Positions 8,771 through 19,022 are shown, counted from the first letter of the stretch. The stretch: 64,000 nucleotides of DNA from Pectobacterium punjabense (GCF_012427845.1 NZ_CP038498.1:3472001-3536000), one strand, 5' to 3'. The notes: generated from the letters alone by a model not told the origin. Program-made: numbers and translations.

Positions 8771-9205
8771 ATGATTTCTCAGTTGAATCAGTGGTTCACG
8801 CGTTTAACCGATCATCCCGATGCAGGTAAACTTTTACTGCGTTTAACCGTGGGTATTCTGCTGCTGTTTCACGGCGTAGCAAAAATTGAGCACGGTGTGG
8901 GTTGGATTGTACAGATGCTGCAAGGCGCTGGCCTGCCAGGTTTTATCGCTTACGGCGTCTACGTAGGCGAAGTCGTTGCGCCAATTCTGATTATTCTGGG
9001 CGTGTTTACCCGTATTTCTGGCCTGATTGCTGCGTTGACGCTGGTTGTCGCTACGCTGATGGTGGGTACCGGTAAATTCTTCACCCTAACCGAAGTCGGT
9101 GCATGGGCACTGGAAGTCGAAGCGCTCTATTTCTTTGCTGGCATTATCATCATGCTGGTTGGCAGCGGTCGTTACTCTGTCGCCTCTAACCCTGCTTATC
9201 GTTAA
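8771..9205 (+). CDS. DoxX-family membrane protein
   Basis: A 144-residue inner-membrane protein with four predicted hydrophobic helices (about residues 22-42, 55-80, 82-103, 115-138). The first helix region LLLRLTVGILLLFHGVAKIEHG and the Gly-rich VGEVVAPILIILGVFTRISG are typical of DoxX/YphA proteins. GAGG 9 bases before the ATG at 8771 supports this start over an in-frame upstream ATG. The function of most family members is unknown; some are linked to thiol and oxidative stress. Ends at a strong terminator shared with cysA. Confidence 0.85.
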   Translation: MISQLNQWFTRLTDHPDAGKLLLRLTVGILLLFHGVAKIEHGVGWIVQMLQGAGLPGFIAYGVYVGEVVAPILIILGVFTRISGLIAALTLVVATLMVGTGKFFTLTEVGAWALEVEALYFFAGIIIMLVGSGRYSVASNPAYR

Positions 9206-9235
9206 TTCTTGCAGCCACAAGCATTAATAGCAAAA

Positions 9236-9267
9236 ACAAAAAACCCGCAAATTTGCGGGTTTTTTGT
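9236..9267. terminator. Bidirectional intrinsic terminator (doxX / cysA)
   Basis: Perfect palindrome AACCCGCAAATTTGCGGGTT (9242-9261), flanked by A-runs on the left and T-runs on the right, so it can stop transcripts from both convergent genes. Confidence 0.9.
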
Positions 9268-9284
9268 TGTCTGCAACATACAAA

Positions 9285-10277
9285 TCAGATTTCCCAATCG
9301 TGATTATAGCGCTTGGGCTTGAACTGAATCACATCGCCTTTCTGCAACCCTTCCAGGCTCACATCGTCTTTTGCAACTTCGGCTTCAATCAGCTCAGACT
9401 GCTCACCCAATTTCAACGACAGACGAGTCAAAGCGCCCAGCGGACGAATATCGCGTACGGTCACCGCCTGATAGCCATCTTGTGCCTGAACGGACAACGA
9501 CACTTCATGCGGACGGAACAGAATGGTTTCTTCCGTTTGCGCGACTTTCAACCGATTACTGTCGCCAAGGAAATGATAAACAAACTCGCTGGCTGGATTG
9601 TTATACACCTCTGCCGGTGTACCGATTTGTTCAATCACGCCTTTGTTCATCAGCACGATACGGTCAGCGACTTCCATCGCCTCTTCCTGATCGTGCGTTA
9701 CAAATACCGATGTCAGATCGATATCTTCATGCAGCTGAGATAGCCAGCGACGCAACTCTTTACGCACCTTGGCATCCAGCGCGCCAAAAGGTTCATCCAG
9801 CAGCAAAATGCTCGGTTCGACGATCAATGCACGTGCCAGCGCAATACGCTGACGCTGGCCGCCGGAAAGCTGTTCAGGATAGCGATCCCCCAGCCAGTCC
9901 AACTGCACCAAATTCAGCAATTCATGCACTTTCTTTTCGATCTCGCTTTTCGACAGGCGGATATTCTTCGGCTTCATTCGCAGCCCAAACGCGACATTAT
10001 CGAACACCGTCATGTGGCGAAACAGCGCATAGTGCTGGAAGACAAACCCGACGTTACGTTTACGCACATCGTGGACGGACACGTCCTGACCGTGGAAAAT
10101 GATACTGCCGCTATCCGGCTGTTCCAGCCCGGCGATGATACGCAGCAGCGTCGTCTTACCACAGCCAGATGGCCCCAGCAGCGCCACCAGTTCACCGCTG
10201 TGGATCGATAAATTAATCTCGTTCAGCGCCCGAAACTGGCCAAATTGTTTATTAATATTGCGAATCTCAATGCTCAT
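9285..10277 (-). CDS. cysA: Sulfate/thiosulfate ABC transporter ATP-binding protein
   Basis: ATPase that powers sulfate/thiosulfate uptake with CysT and CysW. Walker A GPSGCGKT is at residues 35-42, with signature LSGGQRQR, Walker B ILLLDEP and the H-loop VFVTHDQ. The C-terminal regulatory domain ([10 protein letters not shown] onward) is shorter than in E. coli (330 versus 365 residues in all). The start overlaps the end of cysW by 11 bases, indicating translational coupling. Confidence 0.96.
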   Translation of the reverse strand: MSIEIRNINKQFGQFRALNEINLSIHSGELVALLGPSGCGKTTLLRIIAGLEQPDSGSIIFHGQDVSVHDVRKRNVGFVFQHYALFRHMTVFDNVAFGLRMKPKNIRLSKSEIEKKVHELLNLVQLDWLGDRYPEQLSGGQRQRIALARALIVEPSILLLDEPFGALDAKVRKELRRWLSQLHEDIDLTSVFVTHDQEEAMEVADRIVLMNKGVIEQIGTPAEVYNNPASEFVYHFLGDSNRLKVAQTEETILFRPHEVSLSVQAQDGYQAVTVRDIRPLGALTRLSLKLGEQSELIEAEVAKDDVSLEGLQKGDVIQFKPKRYNHDWEI

Positions 10278-11148
10278 TTTTGGCCAACTCCTGTTGTTTC
10301 TGTATTTGCTTCGTCAACCGACCTTCACTCCATTGGCGCAGTAACAGCACCACCAGCGACATCAGCAGCAGCAGAATCGCCACGCTGAAGGCAGCAACGA
10401 TGTTGTACTCGTTATAAAGAATTTCGATATGCAGCGGCAGTGTATTAGTCAGGCCACGAATATGGCCGGAAATGACGGAAACGGCGCCAAACTCCCCCAT
10501 AGCACGTGCGGTACACAGCACCACACCGTAGATTAGCGCCCACTTCACGTTTGGCAGCGTGATGTGCCAGAACATTTGCCAGCCGTTCGCCCCCAGCAGT
10601 CGCGCCGCTTCTTCTTCCTGCGACCCTTGTTCTTCCATCAGCGGAATCAGTTCACGGGCAACATAAGGTAATGTGACAAAAATCGTCGCCAGTACAATAC
10701 CCGGCACGGCGTAAACAATTTGCAGATCGTGTTCGAGCAGGAAAGGATAGATTTTGCTTTGCGCCCCAAACAGCAGCACATACACCAGCCCGGCAACAAC
10801 AGGGGAAACAGAAAAGGGCAAGTCGATCAGCGCCAGCAGGAAGCTCTTACCACGAAATTCGAATTTCGTCACACACCACGCCGTCGCCAGCCCAAACACG
10901 ACGTTTAACGGCACAGAAATGACGGTTGCGAGTAACGTCAGCTTAAGCGCAGAGATCGCATCCGGCTCGCTAATCGCGTCCCAAAATGCGCCAACGCCTT
11001 TATCCAGCCCCTGAGTCACCACCATCATCAACGGCAGAACCAAAATCAGGAAAAAGACGACCCACGCCAGTGAGACCAGAATGTAATAGGCTGCGGGCTG
11101 TTTTTTTCTTTTAGCTGCGCTGGCCTGAGAGGAAATAACCTGTTCCAT
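10267..11148 (-). CDS. cysW: Sulfate/thiosulfate ABC transporter permease CysW
   Basis: A 293-residue inner-membrane permease with six predicted helices. It contains the EAA loop [22 protein letters not shown] that docks with CysA. The N-terminus is cytoplasmic and basic (AAKRKKQ). It lies 12 bases after cysT and overlaps cysA, as in the E. coli cysTWA order. Confidence 0.96.
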   Translation of the reverse strand: MEQVISSQASAAKRKKQPAAYYILVSLAWVVFFLILVLPLMMVVTQGLDKGVGAFWDAISEPDAISALKLTLLATVISVPLNVVFGLATAWCVTKFEFRGKSFLLALIDLPFSVSPVVAGLVYVLLFGAQSKIYPFLLEHDLQIVYAVPGIVLATIFVTLPYVARELIPLMEEQGSQEEEAARLLGANGWQMFWHITLPNVKWALIYGVVLCTARAMGEFGAVSVISGHIRGLTNTLPLHIEILYNEYNIVAAFSVAILLLLMSLVVLLLRQWSEGRLTKQIQKQQELAKNEH

Positions 11149-11160
11149 GACGACCAGCCC

Positions 11161-11973
11161 TTACAGTTTCGGTTGAATGCGGCGCTGCAACACGTTAATC
11201 AGCAGCAGCATGATGAAAGAGACCAGCAGCATGAATACCCCGATCCCGGTTGCTCCCTTGTAGTCATACTGATCGAGCTTAGAGACGATCAGCAACGGCA
11301 GGATCTCGGTTTTAAACGGAATATTTCCCGCAATAAACACCACTGAACCATATTCCCCCACACCGCGGGCAAAGGCTAAAGCAAAACCCGTCAGCCACGC
11401 CGGTAACAACGCAGGAAGTAATACATGGCGGAAAACCTGAAGCGGTCGCGCACCAAGACAGGCTGCGGCCTCTTCCACTTCTTTAGGAATATCGGCCAAC
11501 ACCGGCTGTAGCGTTCTGACCACGAAAGGCAGCGTGACGAAAATAAGCGCCAGCGTGATACCAATACCGGTATAGGCAATCTTGAACGGAAACAGAGAAC
11601 CAATCAGGCCATTCGGTGCATACAATGCCGTCAGTGCAATCCCCGCTACGGCGGTTGGCAGCGCGAAAGGCATGTCGATCATGGCATCGATCACCTTACG
11701 GCCAGGAAAGGTATAACGCACGAGCACCCACGCCAGCAGCGTCCCGAGAATACCGTTAATAAAAGCCGCAGCCAGTGCAGTGCCAAACGAAAGCCGCAGG
11801 GAAAACAAGACCTGGCGGCTGGTGATCAAATCCCAAAACTGGCCGAACGTTAGTTGGCTGGCATACAAAAACATCGCAGCCAACGGAATAAGAACTATTA
11901 ATCCTAAATAGCTCAGGCTAAACCCTAACGTTAGCCCGAAACCGGGAATCACTGAGGAAGAACGCTGTGACAT
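11161..11973 (-). CDS. cysT: Sulfate/thiosulfate ABC transporter permease CysT (CysU)
   Basis: A 270-residue permease partner of CysW, with six hydrophobic segments and the EAA loop EEAAACLGARPLQVFRHVLLP. First of the three tightly packed genes cysT-cysW-cysA; a 156-base gap with a terminator-like hairpin separates it from the binding-protein gene. Confidence 0.96.
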   Translation of the reverse strand: MSQRSSSVIPGFGLTLGFSLSYLGLIVLIPLAAMFLYASQLTFGQFWDLITSRQVLFSLRLSFGTALAAAFINGILGTLLAWVLVRYTFPGRKVIDAMIDMPFALPTAVAGIALTALYAPNGLIGSLFPFKIAYTGIGITLALIFVTLPFVVRTLQPVLADIPKEVEEAAACLGARPLQVFRHVLLPALLPAWLTGFALAFARGVGEYGSVVFIAGNIPFKTEILPLLIVSKLDQYDYKGATGIGVFMLLVSFIMLLLINVLQRRIQPKL

Positions 11974-12078
11974 ACCGTGCCTTTAATTTTCATACTCACT
12001 ACTCAGCCAACAACTGCTTGCCGACACGCGCTACCTGACAAAACGTTTCAGGCGGCAGTTTCCCTGCCCTTTTTAACC

Positions 12079-12106
12079 TGAAAAAAGCCGCTACGGTAAT
12101 AGCGGC
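12079..12106 (-). terminator. Hairpin with T-run between sbp and cysT
   Basis: On the minus strand GCCGCTA/TAGCGGC (12087-12106, loop of 6) is followed by TTTTTT. It lies inside the operon, so it probably acts as a partial terminator or 3' stabiliser that gives more binding protein than permease. Confidence 0.75.
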
Positions 12107-12129
12107 CTTGATCCGTCAGACGTTAAAAA

Positions 12130-13140
12130 TTACTTATTGATCTCTTTAAAGATTTTGTCGAACACGCCACCATCGTTAAAGAATTTATCCTGTGCTGATG
12201 TCCAACCACCGAAATCCTTATCAATCGTGACCAAACTCACTGGTGCAAACTGATCTTTGAACTCTTCGGCAATCTTGGCGTTACGTGGACGGTAGAAGTT
12301 TTTGCCAATAATACGCTGTGCTTCATCGCTATAGAGGTATTGCAGATAAGCCTCAGCTTGTTTCTGGGTCCCTTTACGTTCAACCACTTTATCGACGACG
12401 GCAACTGGCGGTTCAGCCAGAATCGACAGAGACGGAGTGACGATTTCAAGCTGATCGCCGCCCTGCTCTTTCAGAGAGAGATAAGCTTCGTTTTCCCATG
12501 CCAGCAATACATCGCCCAACTGACGCTGTACAAAACTGATGGTCGCACCACGTGCACCGGTATCCAGTACAGGAGCATGGCGATACAGCTCTGTGACAAA
12601 TTTCAGTGCGGTTTCATCATTGCCGCCTGGCTGCGCCTTGGCATAGGCCCATGCAGCCAGGAAGTTCCAACGTGCGCCACCGGAGGTTTTCGGGTTTGGC
12701 GTGATCACTTCAACGCCCGGTTTCACCAGATCGTTCCAGTCTTTGATTTGCTTCGGATTACCTTTGCGCACCAGGAAAACGATAGTGGAAGTATAAGGGG
12801 TGCTGTTGTCAGGCAGACGCGCCTGCCATTTAGGATCGATTAGCGGTTGATTCAGGTTGAGCGCATCAATATCACCGGCCAGCGCCAGCGTCACCACGTC
12901 GGCCTGCAAACCGTCAATAACCGAACGCGCCTGTTTTCCAGAGCCACCGTGCGAGTTTTTGATGGTGATATCTTCACCCGTGGTCGCTTTCCAATGCTTA
13001 ATAAACGCCGCATTGTATTGCTGATACAGCTCACGCGTCGGATCGTAGGACACGTTTAATAATTCGGTAGCCGCCGAGGCCACACCGGAAAACAACAGTG
13101 CTGCCGTAGCAACAGATAACCCCAGACGACGTATTGACAT
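12130..13140 (-). CDS. sbp: Periplasmic sulfate-binding protein (Sbp-like) in the cysP position
   Basis: A 336-residue solute-binding protein with a signal peptide (cut after GVASA at about residue 23). The sequence follows E. coli Sbp rather than the thiosulfate-binding CysP at diagnostic places: [35 protein letters not shown], and [17 protein letters not shown]. It heads the cysTWA genes, a place held by cysP in E. coli. The ATG at 13140 has GGGAG 8 bases upstream, better than the GTG at 13149. The CysB-controlled promoter expected upstream was not identified with confidence. Confidence 0.88.
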   Translation of the reverse strand: MSIRRLGLSVATAALLFSGVASAATELLNVSYDPTRELYQQYNAAFIKHWKATTGEDITIKNSHGGSGKQARSVIDGLQADVVTLALAGDIDALNLNQPLIDPKWQARLPDNSTPYTSTIVFLVRKGNPKQIKDWNDLVKPGVEVITPNPKTSGGARWNFLAAWAYAKAQPGGNDETALKFVTELYRHAPVLDTGARGATISFVQRQLGDVLLAWENEAYLSLKEQGGDQLEIVTPSLSILAEPPVAVVDKVVERKGTQKQAEAYLQYLYSDEAQRIIGKNFYRPRNAKIAEEFKDQFAPVSLVTIDKDFGGWTSAQDKFFNDGGVFDKIFKEINK

Positions 13141-13213
13141 TCTTATCACTCCCTAACCTTAATGCTTGAAAGTATTTAGATGAATGTGGCCGACTGACGC
13201 CTTTTGTACGGCG

Positions 13214-13406
13214 ATACCCTAAATAATTCGAGCGGCAAGAAGGCGGCGACACTACGCCCCCAGGAGCTTACATCAGTAAGTGACTGGGGTAAGCGAGGAC
13301 AAATCGGCTAGCCGATTTGAACGCCGCTTGCGGCGGCCCGCGAGGGCGAGGCTCAAACTGAGCCGAGTATTACCAACGCACATGCAGCTTGAAATATGAC
13401 GGGTAT
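13214..13406. repeat. ERIC element with a 75-bp hairpin insert
   Basis: The ends ATACCCTAAATAATTCGAG and TTGAAATATGACGGGTAT and the core CCCCAGGAGCTTACATCAGT are ERIC. Between AAGCGA and CCAACGCAC an insert of about 75 bases (13297-13371) carries AAATCGGCTAGCCGATTT, CGCCGC-TT-GCGGCG, CCC-GCGA-GGG and GGCTC-AAACT-GAGCC. It lies just upstream of sbp. Confidence 0.88.
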
Positions 13407-13569
13407 GTCAGGCTGACAACATGGAAGTGACAATAGTGGATATAAGGAAGGGGCAAAAATATTGTTTCGCGATAATTTATGCTATCGCGTTATATTGTTA
13501 ATGGTTATGTCATAGTTTTCAGTCTAAGCAATTTTGTTGCCGCTGACACCTTCTAAGACCGCGTCGGAA

Positions 13570-13601
13570 ATATACCTGATGCCGTGCGGCATCAGGTATA
13601 T
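13570..13601. other. Perfect 14-bp hairpin downstream of cdaR
   Basis: ATATACCTGATGCC and GGCATCAGGTATAT flank a 4-base GTGC loop. It lies 44 bases past the cdaR stop with no long T-run, so it may be a weak terminator, an RNA 3'-end protector or a DNA palindrome. The rest of 13407-13569 shows no gene. Confidence 0.6.
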
Positions 13602-13644
13602 ATGGCGGAAGGTCGGTTTAAGTAAAGGCGGGTGTCTTTCTGTC

Positions 13645-14802
13645 CTACTCTTCTTCATCCAGCTGTAAAGCAACGTAGAGCAGCAGACGGTCGTCAAAAT
13701 TCCCCAGATCTAATCCCGTGAGTTCAGAGATACGATTAAGACGGTATTCCAGCGTATTACGGTGGATAAACAGTGCTTTCGCCGTCGCGCCGGGTTGAAC
13801 GTTGTTGCGAAACCAGGCTCCCAGCGTTCGGCGCAGCAGACCATTACCGTCCATTGCCTTAAGCTTCGAGAGCGGACGCACCAGCTCGTTTGCCTGCCAG
13901 CCGCCGCGCAGGCTATCCAACAGCACAGGCAACATCAGATCTTGATAGTAATAACAGCGTTGGGCGGGCATACGCTGCTTCCCGACGCTCATGGTCGTGC
14001 GCGCCGTACGGTAAGAACGCGCGATACTGCCGGGGCCGGAAAAATAGTTCCCTAGCGCCAGCCGCACCCGCAGCCGACTACTTTCCGCCATACGCGACAT
14101 CAACGTGTCTACGCGACGCCGATGCTCTTCCGCATCCCAGCGCCCATGGCTGTTCAGCGCCGGTTTTAGCACCACCATTTCCGTTAGAGAAACAATCGCG
14201 ATCAGATTGTCACGCTCCGGCGTGGTCAACAGCGTCTGTAACTGCTGTAGCTCTGCCATTGCCGAGTCTACGCCAAGTTGCCCACTGTCCACTTCGATCA
14301 CCGCGGCGACGCGAGGTTTATTCAGATCGATGCCTAAACGCTGCGCCCATTCCATGAGCGCGGGAGACAGGTCGTCGGTACGGATCAGGTTCAACACCAG
14401 TTCTTCACGCAGACGACTATCCTGCGCCAGCATATGCAGCAGCCTCGCCTGTTCCAGCATCATTTCCGCTGTCATGCAGACGAGCTCGCCATATTGTCGC
14501 AGCTGGCTGGGATTTCCCGTCAAGCCGATAACGCCAACGATCTCACCATCAATACGCAAGGGTAAATTAATACCCGGACGCACGCCGTGCAGGTGGCGCG
14601 CCACGGCCTCATCAATATCAACAACCCGTCCCTGCGAGAGCGCCAACAGCGCCCCTTCGTGCAATTCCCCCAATCGTTCCTGATCGCCACTGCCGATAAT
14701 TTTACCGCGAGCATCCATCACGTTGATATTGCTATCAATGATCTGCATGGTTCGCGCGACAATATCCTGTGCCATCTTGGCATTGAGATGATACGACGCC
14801 AT
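13645..14802 (-). CDS. cdaR: Carbohydrate diacid regulator CdaR (SdaR)
   Basis: Transcription activator of glucarate, galactarate and glycerate use in E. coli. The N-terminal sugar-diacid-recognition domain starts MAQDIVARTMQIIDSNINVM. The C-terminal PucR-type helix-turn-helix lies in ATAKALFIHRNTLEYRLNRI near residue 345. The start at 14802 (MASYHLNAKMAQ, preceded by GAGGT) gives 385 residues, identical in length to E. coli; an upstream in-frame codon would add 26 unconserved residues. Next to degP, as in E. coli. Confidence 0.96.
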   Translation of the reverse strand: MASYHLNAKMAQDIVARTMQIIDSNINVMDARGKIIGSGDQERLGELHEGALLALSQGRVVDIDEAVARHLHGVRPGINLPLRIDGEIVGVIGLTGNPSQLRQYGELVCMTAEMMLEQARLLHMLAQDSRLREELVLNLIRTDDLSPALMEWAQRLGIDLNKPRVAAVIEVDSGQLGVDSAMAELQQLQTLLTTPERDNLIAIVSLTEMVVLKPALNSHGRWDAEEHRRRVDTLMSRMAESSRLRVRLALGNYFSGPGSIARSYRTARTTMSVGKQRMPAQRCYYYQDLMLPVLLDSLRGGWQANELVRPLSKLKAMDGNGLLRRTLGAWFRNNVQPGATAKALFIHRNTLEYRLNRISELTGLDLGNFDDRLLLYVALQLDEEE

Positions 14803-14948
14803 TTTTACCTCTGAGAGGAACATTGACAATTGCACCAGCATACCGCCACGCGATGCGCCACACATTGTGCAAATTAACAAAGAAACGGGAATTAGGTTAA
14901 ATCTGTGGGAGAACTCACAAAAGCGCTTTCATGGAGAAACGAGAAATC

Positions 14949-14970
14949 GCTGGGCACCGAAGTGCCCAGC
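14949..14970 (-). terminator. Hairpin terminator downstream of degP
   Basis: 9-bp stem GCTGGGCAC/GTGCCCAGC. Read on the minus strand the loop is TTCG closed by C-G, a very stable tetraloop. It lies 64 bases after the degP stop, followed by a T-rich stretch. Confidence 0.7.
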
Positions 14971-15034
14971 CAGACAATCACCGTAATACCTTGTCTTAAA
15001 AGGCAATTACTTTATTACACGTTGTACAACTCAA

Positions 15035-16498
15035 TTACTGAGCCAGCAGATAAATCGAACTGTCGCCGCGTCGTACATTCAAGGCTAATACCGCCGGTTT
15101 GCTGTCCAGAATTTTACGCAGTTCACCAATATTCTGTACTGCCTGCTGGTTAACACCGAGAATGATGTCGTCCTTCTTCAGACCGATTTTAGCCGCAGCA
15201 GAACCGGGTTTGACGTTATCTACTTTAACGCCTTTTTCGCCATCCACCTGAGTATTGCTCAGCTCCGCACCTTCAATACCGGAATAGAGATTACCGGAAG
15301 CTACCTGAGCCTGATTACTTTGTTGCAGCGTCACCTCGACGGTCAGCGGTTTACCTTCACGCAGCAGCCCAAGCGCCACTTTGCTGCCCACCGGCAACGA
15401 ACCAACCTGAGCACGCAATGCGGAGAAGCTGCTAACCGCTTTACCATTCAGCGTAACGATCACATCACCAGCCTTGATGCCCGCCACATCTGCCGCCGAT
15501 TTCGGCCGCACTTGACTCACAAACGCGCCGCGCTGCGCATCCACTTTCATCGCCTGTGCCAGCTCGGAATTCAATTCCGTTCCGGTAATGCCCAGCTCGC
15601 CGCGTTTCACTTCACCAAATTCGACAATCTGTGCGACGACACTTTTCACCATATTGCTAGGAATAGCGAAGCCAATCCCGATATTACCGCCACCTGGGGC
15701 AAGGATCGCGGTATTCAGCCCAATCAGCTCACCATTCAGGTTCACCAGCGCACCGCCAGAATTCCCACGGTTGATCGCCGCATCGGTCTGAATAAAGTTC
15801 TCGTAATTTTCAATATTCAAGCCGCTGCGCCCCAGCGCGGACACAATACCTGATGTCGCCGTTTCTCCCAGACCATATGGATTACCAATCGCGACCGTGT
15901 AATCACCAACTCGTAACTGATCGGAGTCCGCAACCTGAATCGCCGTCAGGTTTTTAAAGTCTTTCAACTGTACCAGCGCGATATCTGAACGCGGGTCTTT
16001 ACCTAACACTTTACCGTCATACTTGCGACCGTCGCTGAGTCGAATCTGAATCTTATCGGCGTTATCCACCACATGGCTGTTGGTCACCACATAGCCTTTT
16101 TCCGCATTAATCACGACGCCCGCGCCCAACGCCTGGAAGTTTTCCTGTTTTGGTTGCGGTTGACCGTCGTCATCGTCACCCTCTCCCTGACACATCGGCG
16201 ATGACTGGAACGGCGATCCTTCCTGACAGAAAGGCGAGTTTTCACCAAAAAATGGCTGAAGCTGCGGCGGAATATTTTCTTTGCCTACATTATTCTCTCT
16301 CCCCTGATCGGTGGTATGTCCTTCCACGTAGATACTCACGACGGAAGGCATAACCTTTTCCAGCATAGGAGCCAGGCTGGGTAATTGACCCGATGACGCA
16401 GCAGATGCCGCTGACTCAGCCGCATTCGCCGTAGTTGAACCCATCGCCATCGCCAGACTTAACGCCAACGCACTCAGGACCAGTGATTTTTTTTTCAT
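15035..16498 (-). CDS. degP: Periplasmic serine protease/chaperone DegP (HtrA)
   Basis: Degrades or holds misfolded envelope proteins. Signal peptide residues 1-27 (cut after ANA). Trypsin-like domain with His142, Asp172 and Ser247 (GNSGGAL). Two PDZ domains follow at about residues 290-380 and 395-480. The LA loop carries two cysteines (91, 103), as in E. coli, and an acidic GDDDDGQPQ insert. Length 487 against 474 in E. coli. Preceded by a sigma-E-like promoter. Confidence 0.97.
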   Translation of the reverse strand: MKKKSLVLSALALSLAMAMGSTTANAAESAASAASSGQLPSLAPMLEKVMPSVVSIYVEGHTTDQGRENNVGKENIPPQLQPFFGENSPFCQEGSPFQSSPMCQGEGDDDDGQPQPKQENFQALGAGVVINAEKGYVVTNSHVVDNADKIQIRLSDGRKYDGKVLGKDPRSDIALVQLKDFKNLTAIQVADSDQLRVGDYTVAIGNPYGLGETATSGIVSALGRSGLNIENYENFIQTDAAINRGNSGGALVNLNGELIGLNTAILAPGGGNIGIGFAIPSNMVKSVVAQIVEFGEVKRGELGITGTELNSELAQAMKVDAQRGAFVSQVRPKSAADVAGIKAGDVIVTLNGKAVSSFSALRAQVGSLPVGSKVALGLLREGKPLTVEVTLQQSNQAQVASGNLYSGIEGAELSNTQVDGEKGVKVDNVKPGSAAAKIGLKKDDIILGVNQQAVQNIGELRKILDSKPAVLALNVRRGDSSIYLLAQ

Positions 16499-16541
16499 AG
16501 GAGTCTATCTCATAGTAATCAACACGCGAGTCTTACGGCCC

Positions 16542-16563
16542 GTGTACCCGACACCGGGTACAC
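16542..16563. other. Inverted repeat in the predicted degP 5' untranslated region
   Basis: GTGTACCCG (16542-16550) and CGGGTACAC (16555-16563) are perfect complements around ACAC. It would form a stable hairpin at the 5' end of the degP mRNA, just after the predicted transcript start, or could be a protein-binding palindrome. Confidence 0.55.
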
Positions 16564-16573
16564 TCAGTGGTCG

Positions 16574-16607
16574 TGCTGTATGAGATAAATATGGACCAAC
16601 AAGGTTC
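16574..16607 (-). promoter_or_regulatory. Sigma-E-type promoter of degP
   Basis: On the minus strand GAACCT (16602-16607), exactly 16 bases, then TCTCA (16581-16585). E. coli degP has GAACTT-16-TCTGA in the same arrangement. The transcript would start near 16575, about 75 bases before the ATG. Confidence 0.68.
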
Positions 16608-16687
16608 CCGAGGGGAAGATCGTGAAGCGTAAGGAAATATTGAACGGCTTTACAAAACTCGCGATTTCCATTGCCGTCTGTTCATCG

Positions 16688-18199
16688 CTAATCTGCCGCC
16701 ATCAGTTTGCGGTATTCGTCGTAGGCGTACAAATCTGTCATACCGCTGATGTAATCCTGAATCAGACGGGCTCGATAGTAATACTCACGGACAATTTGCT
16801 CGCTTTCGGGTAAGCCTTCCAACTCGGCAACGGCTTCACAATAGGCTAAGCAATACTTTCTGGATAGCTTGTGGTAAAGCCGCGTTTCAATCGGATAACG
16901 CTTGTGTGTATCCTCACGAACGAGCTGACTGAAATCCTGATAGGGCATCTCAAGCAGCGGGCTATAAATATCCAGCAGGCCGCGAATCACGCGATCCCCC
17001 TGTAGCTCCAGTTGTTCAACCTCATGATGATTAAAAACGTGCTTTAAAGCGACGTGTTTGAAAATGCCGAGCAGGCGGTTCTGCGGGCTGTCGTCCTCAA
17101 GCAACGCCTGATTAAACGATCCGGCATAGACTTCTGGCAGGTTATCGATAAAACGCTTCGCGGCATGGGGCACCATCTGCTGCACGGTATTAACGCGAAG
17201 ATTCATAAAGAACTGGTCGTCGTGACTGCGCCATTTTAAACGCTCACGCTCTTTGTAGGCATGTTCAATCGTTTTGGCGAAAATGTCTTTCTCCGTTCCT
17301 TCTCCCCAATTTTCACGCAACAGATCGTACAGTTCTTCAATCGTGAGAATCTCTTTCTCAACGGCATCTTCCAGATCCGCGATACAGTAGGAAACGTCAT
17401 CGGCCGCTTCCATAATGTAGCTCAGCGGATGGCGATGAAACTCCCCCATATCCAGCTCTTCACGCAGTTTGGCGACAAACGCTTCTTCTGCCAGATAGTA
17501 GCCCGGCTTCTTCATCAAATAGTGGTAATCCGCTGGCAGCTCGCCGTGCCAATACGCGGGACGGGTATATTTCAAAATACAGGCTACCTGCCCGTAGGTC
17601 AGGTTGAGCTTCAGCAATGTGTGTACCAGCCGGATCGCCTGTGCGTTACCTTCAAAGTGGCTTAGATCCTGACGGATCTGCCCACGCAATTCGTCCAGCC
17701 CATCCTGCTGCATCCGCAGCACAGACACGTTACAGTCATCGACACGTTCCGGAGATTCACTGTCCAGATAATGGCTATCCAGCAATTTTCTGAACCATTG
17801 GTTAATCGCGGATTCACCAAAATGACCAAAAGGCGGATTGCCGATGTCGTGCATCAGGCATGCCATTTCAACCAGGCTTTCAAACGGCGTTTGTCTGTCG
17901 GCCAGCCCGAGCGATGCCAGTCGGCCATCAGTTTGCAGGCGGTGCAAAATCTCTTTTGCGATGTAGCGACCAACCTGCTGCACTTCCATCGAATGGGTTA
18001 AGCGGGAACGGACGGCTGCGTTACGTTCCAGCGGAAAGACCTGGGTTTTTTGCTGTAAGCGGCGGATGGCAGCGGAGTTAATAATACGACCCCGATCGCT
18101 CTCAAACTGGCGCACAATCGTATATTCATCCTCAGCCGTTTTAGGCCGGCTGAAATGGCGCTGAAAGCTCATTTTTTTGGCGAAATCGATACCAGACAT
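16688..18199 (-). CDS. dgt: Deoxyguanosine triphosphate triphosphohydrolase
   Basis: Hydrolyses dGTP to deoxyguanosine and triphosphate, tuning nucleotide pools. HD-domain metal site: [15 protein letters not shown] near residue 65, [16 protein letters not shown] near residue 115 and a later MEAADDVSY. Length 503 against 505 in E. coli. Divergent from mtnN, as in E. coli. Confidence 0.97.
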   Translation of the reverse strand: MSGIDFAKKMSFQRHFSRPKTAEDEYTIVRQFESDRGRIINSAAIRRLQQKTQVFPLERNAAVRSRLTHSMEVQQVGRYIAKEILHRLQTDGRLASLGLADRQTPFESLVEMACLMHDIGNPPFGHFGESAINQWFRKLLDSHYLDSESPERVDDCNVSVLRMQQDGLDELRGQIRQDLSHFEGNAQAIRLVHTLLKLNLTYGQVACILKYTRPAYWHGELPADYHYLMKKPGYYLAEEAFVAKLREELDMGEFHRHPLSYIMEAADDVSYCIADLEDAVEKEILTIEELYDLLRENWGEGTEKDIFAKTIEHAYKERERLKWRSHDDQFFMNLRVNTVQQMVPHAAKRFIDNLPEVYAGSFNQALLEDDSPQNRLLGIFKHVALKHVFNHHEVEQLELQGDRVIRGLLDIYSPLLEMPYQDFSQLVREDTHKRYPIETRLYHKLSRKYCLAYCEAVAELEGLPESEQIVREYYYRARLIQDYISGMTDLYAYDEYRKLMAAD

Positions 18200-18320
18200 A
18201 CGCTTCTCCCCGTCATCCCGCTACAGCAAAATAATGCACACTCCATCTCATCCCGCTAGCCATGATAGACTAACCCCAGCTACACGCCTTCCATTTATAA
18301 CAGAATTTGCGGGGAACCTT

Positions 18321-19019
18321 ATGAAAGTCGGTATTATCGGTGCGATGGAACAAGAAGTAACGCTGCTGCGCGATCGGATTGAAAACCGTCAAACCTTTCA
18401 GCGTGCGGGTTGCGAAATCTACACCGGACACATCAACGGCGTAGACGTCGCACTGCTGAAATCCGGTATTGGGAAAGTCTCCGCTGCACTCGGCACCACG
18501 CTGCTGCTGGAACACAGCAAGCCGGACGTGGTGATTAACACCGGTTCAGCAGGCGGGCTGGCACCCACACTGAATGTCGGCGATATCGTCGTTTCTGATG
18601 AAGTGCGTTACCACGATGCTGACGTCACGGCCTTTGGCTATGAACCCGGCCAGATGGCGGGCTGCCCTGCCGCTTTCCCTGCTGATGAAAAACTCATCGC
18701 ACTGGCGCAGGAAGCGATTACCGATTTACAGCTGAATGCCGTGCGCGGCCTGGTTGTCAGCGGCGATGCCTTCATTAACGGCGCAGAGCCATTAGCCCGC
18801 ATCCGCACCACCTTCCCGCAGGCCATTGCCGTGGAAATGGAAGCCACCGCGATCGCCCATGTCTGCCATCAGTTTGCCGTCCCGTTTGTGGTGGTTCGCG
18901 CGATTTCTGATGTGGCCGATAAAGCCTCACACCTGAGTTTTGATGAGTTCCTGAGCGTTGCCGCACAGCAATCAACGCGAATGGTAGAAGTGATTCTGGC
19001 CAAGTTAGCTGCTCGCTAA
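18321..19019 (+). CDS. mtnN: 5'-methylthioadenosine/S-adenosylhomocysteine nucleosidase
   Basis: Cleaves adenine from methylthioadenosine and S-adenosylhomocysteine, and feeds the LuxS/AI-2 and methionine salvage routes. Starts [12 protein letters not shown] with catalytic Glu12; Asp197 lies in [17 protein letters not shown]. With the ATG at 18321 (GGGGAA 5 bases upstream) it is 232 residues, as in E. coli. Three bases separate it from btuF, so the two are co-transcribed. Confidence 0.97.
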   Translation: MKVGIIGAMEQEVTLLRDRIENRQTFQRAGCEIYTGHINGVDVALLKSGIGKVSAALGTTLLLEHSKPDVVINTGSAGGLAPTLNVGDIVVSDEVRYHDADVTAFGYEPGQMAGCPAAFPADEKLIALAQEAITDLQLNAVRGLVVSGDAFINGAEPLARIRTTFPQAIAVEMEATAIAHVCHQFAVPFVVVRAISDVADKASHLSFDEFLSVAAQQSTRMVEVILAKLAAR

Positions 19020-19022
19020 TCG

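Noticed and set aside
14803..14880. 26-residue extension of CdaR
   Set aside because: Not conserved; the ATG at 14802 matches the E. coli start and length.
18177..18320. N-terminal extension of mtnN
   Set aside because: The extra 48 residues overlap the dgt start and are absent from the family; the ATG at 18321 has a good ribosome site and gives the family length.
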